A program made the translations under genes and the position numbers. The notes beneath the pieces are model-generated. The model was not told the DNA's origin. It ran no database searches and was given only the letters and a program-made list of their open reading frames with translations. Positions 61,901 through 64,000 of a stretch of 64,000 bases of DNA are shown one piece after another (position 1 is the stretch's first letter; the number at the start of each line of letters is the position of its first letter). Location of the stretch: the NCBI GenBank assembly GCA_040954595.2, contig CM082581.2, positions 11,904,001 through 11,968,000 of the forward strand, in the 5' to 3' direction. The DNA comes from Balanoglossus misakiensis (taxonomy: Eukaryota > Hemichordata).

Positions 61901-62601
61901 AGCTCTGTCAGACTGTCTGCTTGTCAAGTGCCATTACTGAGACATGCTAGGAGAGCTCTCTTTCAACGCTGGCTTAAGTATGCACAGGCTTGTTGCAGCT
62001 TTGAAAGCAAGCCCTTCAATAAACTGGTGACAACTAATGTACTGAAGGTTTACAACCAATGAAACTATTTTGAGACATTCAACCTGCAAAGCAGTCCCAT
62101 TTCCAACCCAGAGTGAATATTAGCTCATTTTTGTTGCGTAATCTTTCAGGGATTTGAGCGTGTCTTCAACACCCTGCCAGATATCCACCTAGATGTGCCT
62201 TCTGCCTACGTTCTGATGGAACGTTTTGCAGATATCTGCGTTAAAGAGCAGTTGATGTCTGAGAAAATGAGAGCTAAGGTGCCAGTAAGGTGAGTGTTGT
62301 TGTTTTACTTCGTGGTTTCCAATGCAAGGAACAAGAATGTTGCCCCTTTCACCAACATGGTTTGGTCCGTATTCATTGTTTTCTATGGTAAAGTTGGGCC
62401 ACTAAGAAGGGAAATAGGGGTGAAAGGGTAGCATTGGTATAAATGATCTCTTTTCTGTCTCTGTTAGGCTCAGTTATTCAGAGCAATCAGCCAACAACAG
62501 GGTGAGACACAATCTAAGAACTGTAATCTTCTTTTATTTGCAGGGGTCGCAAACGATTTGTGTCTGAAGGCGATGGAGGCAGAGTCAAAGAATCTTTATA
62601 G
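52990..62601 (+). CDS. PDCD4: PDCD4, programmed cell death 4 (453 aa, 10 exons, two MA3 domains)
   Basis: Exons: 52990-53275, 58117-58220, 59273-59389, 59894-60118, 60461-60558, 61017-61131, 61309-61416, 61634-61744, 62150-62289 and 62544-62601. PDCD4 binds eIF4A through two MA3 domains and blocks cap-dependent translation. The N terminus has a basic RNA-binding patch (KAKRRIKRS) and GRGLPKKGGAGGKGTWG. MA3-1 includes PIIQEYFEHGDTAEVA and KATHREMTSVLISDLYG; MA3-2 includes LLLKEYLSSGDIDEAARCL and VPHFHHELVYEAIVMV. The C terminus RGRKRFVSEGDGGR is nearly identical to vertebrates and keeps the Akt consensus R-x-R-x-x-S (Ser442). The N-terminal DSG-x-x-S-type beta-TrCP degron of mammalian PDCD4 is not present. 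The start ATG has a strong context (AAGGCCATGG). The exon 2 donor is weak (GTTGGT), but the phase and family match support it. Confidence 0.95.
53276..58116 (+). other. PDCD4 intron 1 (4.8 kb)
   Basis: This is the longest intron of the gene, phase 1, ending in a clear TTTCAG acceptor at 58111-58116. I see no exon, RNA gene or recognisable mobile element in it. Confidence 0.6.
58947..58968 (+). repeat. (AC)11 microsatellite in PDCD4 intron 2
   Basis: Eleven perfect AC units are followed by a degenerate AGTATACAC tail. Confidence 0.95.
59766..59850 (+). repeat. Minisatellite, 31-bp unit x 2.7, in PDCD4 intron 3
   Basis: Units begin at 59766, 59797 and 59828; each opens with TGAGAGATTTT and contains GGAAGTGATAATCT or a close variant. 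It lies about 45 bases before the exon 4 acceptor. Confidence 0.85.
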
Positions 62602-64000
62602 GATGCCTACATCAAACCCTCTTCGTGGGTTTTGAACCTCGTCTACGTGTGTTGCAAGTTTTACTGCTGGTTTCAGATTCATGACATCATGGCGCAAGTT
62701 CAGCTTAGTTCATTTAGGAAAGTTTGAAAAGAAAAAAAAGGTGCACATAGCCTGTCATTTCATCTGAGAGATTCAAATACCGTACAGTGGTCGAAAAGAA
62801 ACTATAAAAATCCCACTTTCTCCTGAAAATTTTCCAGATTTTTTCTCCTGAATTTTTGGATTGTAGATTGTTGCCATTATTTGAATTTTCTAGTTTCTGT
62901 TCTTAAGTGCCATCAATTTTGCAAAGAGTAAGCAAGCAGAAATATACAAAAAAAATTACTGATTATGTTAAGCAAAATTATAGGTGAGGTGTTTCTTGAC
63001 TTCTTGAATCAATGTTTGTCACTTTCGGTTGTACAGAGAGCTTTTCTGATATAGTTTTATTGTGGACGTAAAAAAAAAGTGAAGAAAAAAAAATATATTT
63101 TACTATTCATTAGGAGTTCGTGTGATGAGCAAAATTAGAAGTACTCTTTAAATGACATCATTCCAAGGATCCGATCTTCTGTTATTCTAATCCACCTTAA
63201 AAATTACCATTTATGTCTTTGTTATATTACAAACATGCATCAAGTTTGATAAAATTTTACCACAAATTGTAACAATTATTCAGCATTTGAATTTCTTCTA
63301 CCTAACAACTTTGAACCATTGCATATTTCAGTGTTGTGAGAAATGCCTGATTCTTTACAATAATTTTCATCATTATACCTCTGTCGCAAAATAGATATCA
63401 GCACACACTAAAAATGTGGCATTAAATGTGTTGTTCGCGCCTTCGAAAAAATAAACCTTGTTTAACTACTAAAGCTTGTAACCTTCAATTGAAATGCACA
63501 GGTTTTATATTTCTCCTTAAGCTTTCGTCTTGTCACTTTAAATGGATTTTATGGTCAAGACATTTCACAAATGTTCTGTTGGCCACAATTATCAATAATG
63601 TAGACATTTTGTTTTTGCTTGCTTGAATCAATTTTATTATGGGCAGTGAATGCCACAAAGCTTTATTTCCAAATACTTTTGATCACATTATATTGTCGAA
63701 TACCCAGTAAAGTATGTGTAACTGTATTTGAGTATGGAAAGCAACATTTTGCCATTGTGTAAAACTGGTCTTTGGACATTGTACTGTGTACATGATAAGC
63801 TATGTAAAGTTTAACCAGATGTTCAAAAGTCAATATGCAAATAGAGGTCACCTTATGGTTAACTTGTTGATAATAATGATCTTTTTCTCGACTTTTTCTA
63901 ATGATATGCTAGCTCACTGATCAAATGTTATAGGAATTTTTAACCAATCCTGGCAAAAAAAATTGTAAGAAACGTAAATGCCAGTGAAACAAAAAAAATG
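62602..64000. other. PDCD4 3' UTR and downstream region
   Basis: AT-rich DNA with no recognisable exon. An AATAAA near 63448-63453 could be a poly(A) signal. Nothing else of note is seen to the window end. Confidence 0.5.

Overview
This is a 64 kb piece of an animal nuclear genome. It is intron-rich, AT-leaning, and uses GT-AG splicing. The gene content (a CYP26 pair, one alpha-catenin, one FAXC, one HMG20, one PDCD4) and compact to moderate introns suggest an invertebrate deuterostome such as a hemichordate or amphioxus. The sequence alone does not fix the species. I assembled all multi-exon models by hand from splice sites, reading-phase agreement and remembered family sequences. No transcript evidence was available.

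Layout, left to right. (1) 1-306 (+): last exon of a CYP26-type P450. It faces a second, complete four-exon CYP26-like gene at 8201-4654 (-), so the two are a convergent retinoic-acid-hydroxylase-like pair. (2) 12146-15380 (+): a four-exon SLC16 (monocarboxylate-transporter family) gene. (3) 15950-19390 (+): a six-exon FAXC (failed axon connections) homologue. (4) 21544-35838 (+): a 19-exon alpha-catenin. (5) 46095-40854 (-): a four-exon orphan class A GPCR. (6) 51990-48549 (-): an 11-exon HMG20 gene. It is head to head with (7) 52990-62601 (+): a 10-exon PDCD4.

The most unusual object is the alpha-catenin. Its head and its actin-binding tail are ordinary, but exons 14 and 15 insert 613 residues into the linker between them. 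The insert is an acidic stretch, a proline-rich disordered region, and about 27 degenerate copies of a 7-10 residue 'DG-[RK]-[PL]-[IL]' unit. The two exons together are a multiple of three and sit between phase-0 junctions, so skipping both would restore a normal-sized alpha-catenin. A 986-bp TTAA-flanked inverted-repeat element lies in the intron just before them.

Other points are a U1-type zinc finger inserted in HMG20 between the HMG box and the coiled coil; an altered I-helix in the complete CYP26; a composite DR5/DR1 nuclear-receptor site in an alpha-catenin intron and a DR2-like site in a CYP26 intron; a pre-miRNA-like hairpin; and gene linkage (CYP26, SLC16, alpha-catenin, PDCD4) that recalls human 10q and, in part, 2p. 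The genes do not form one pathway; the neighbourhood looks like retained ancestral linkage.
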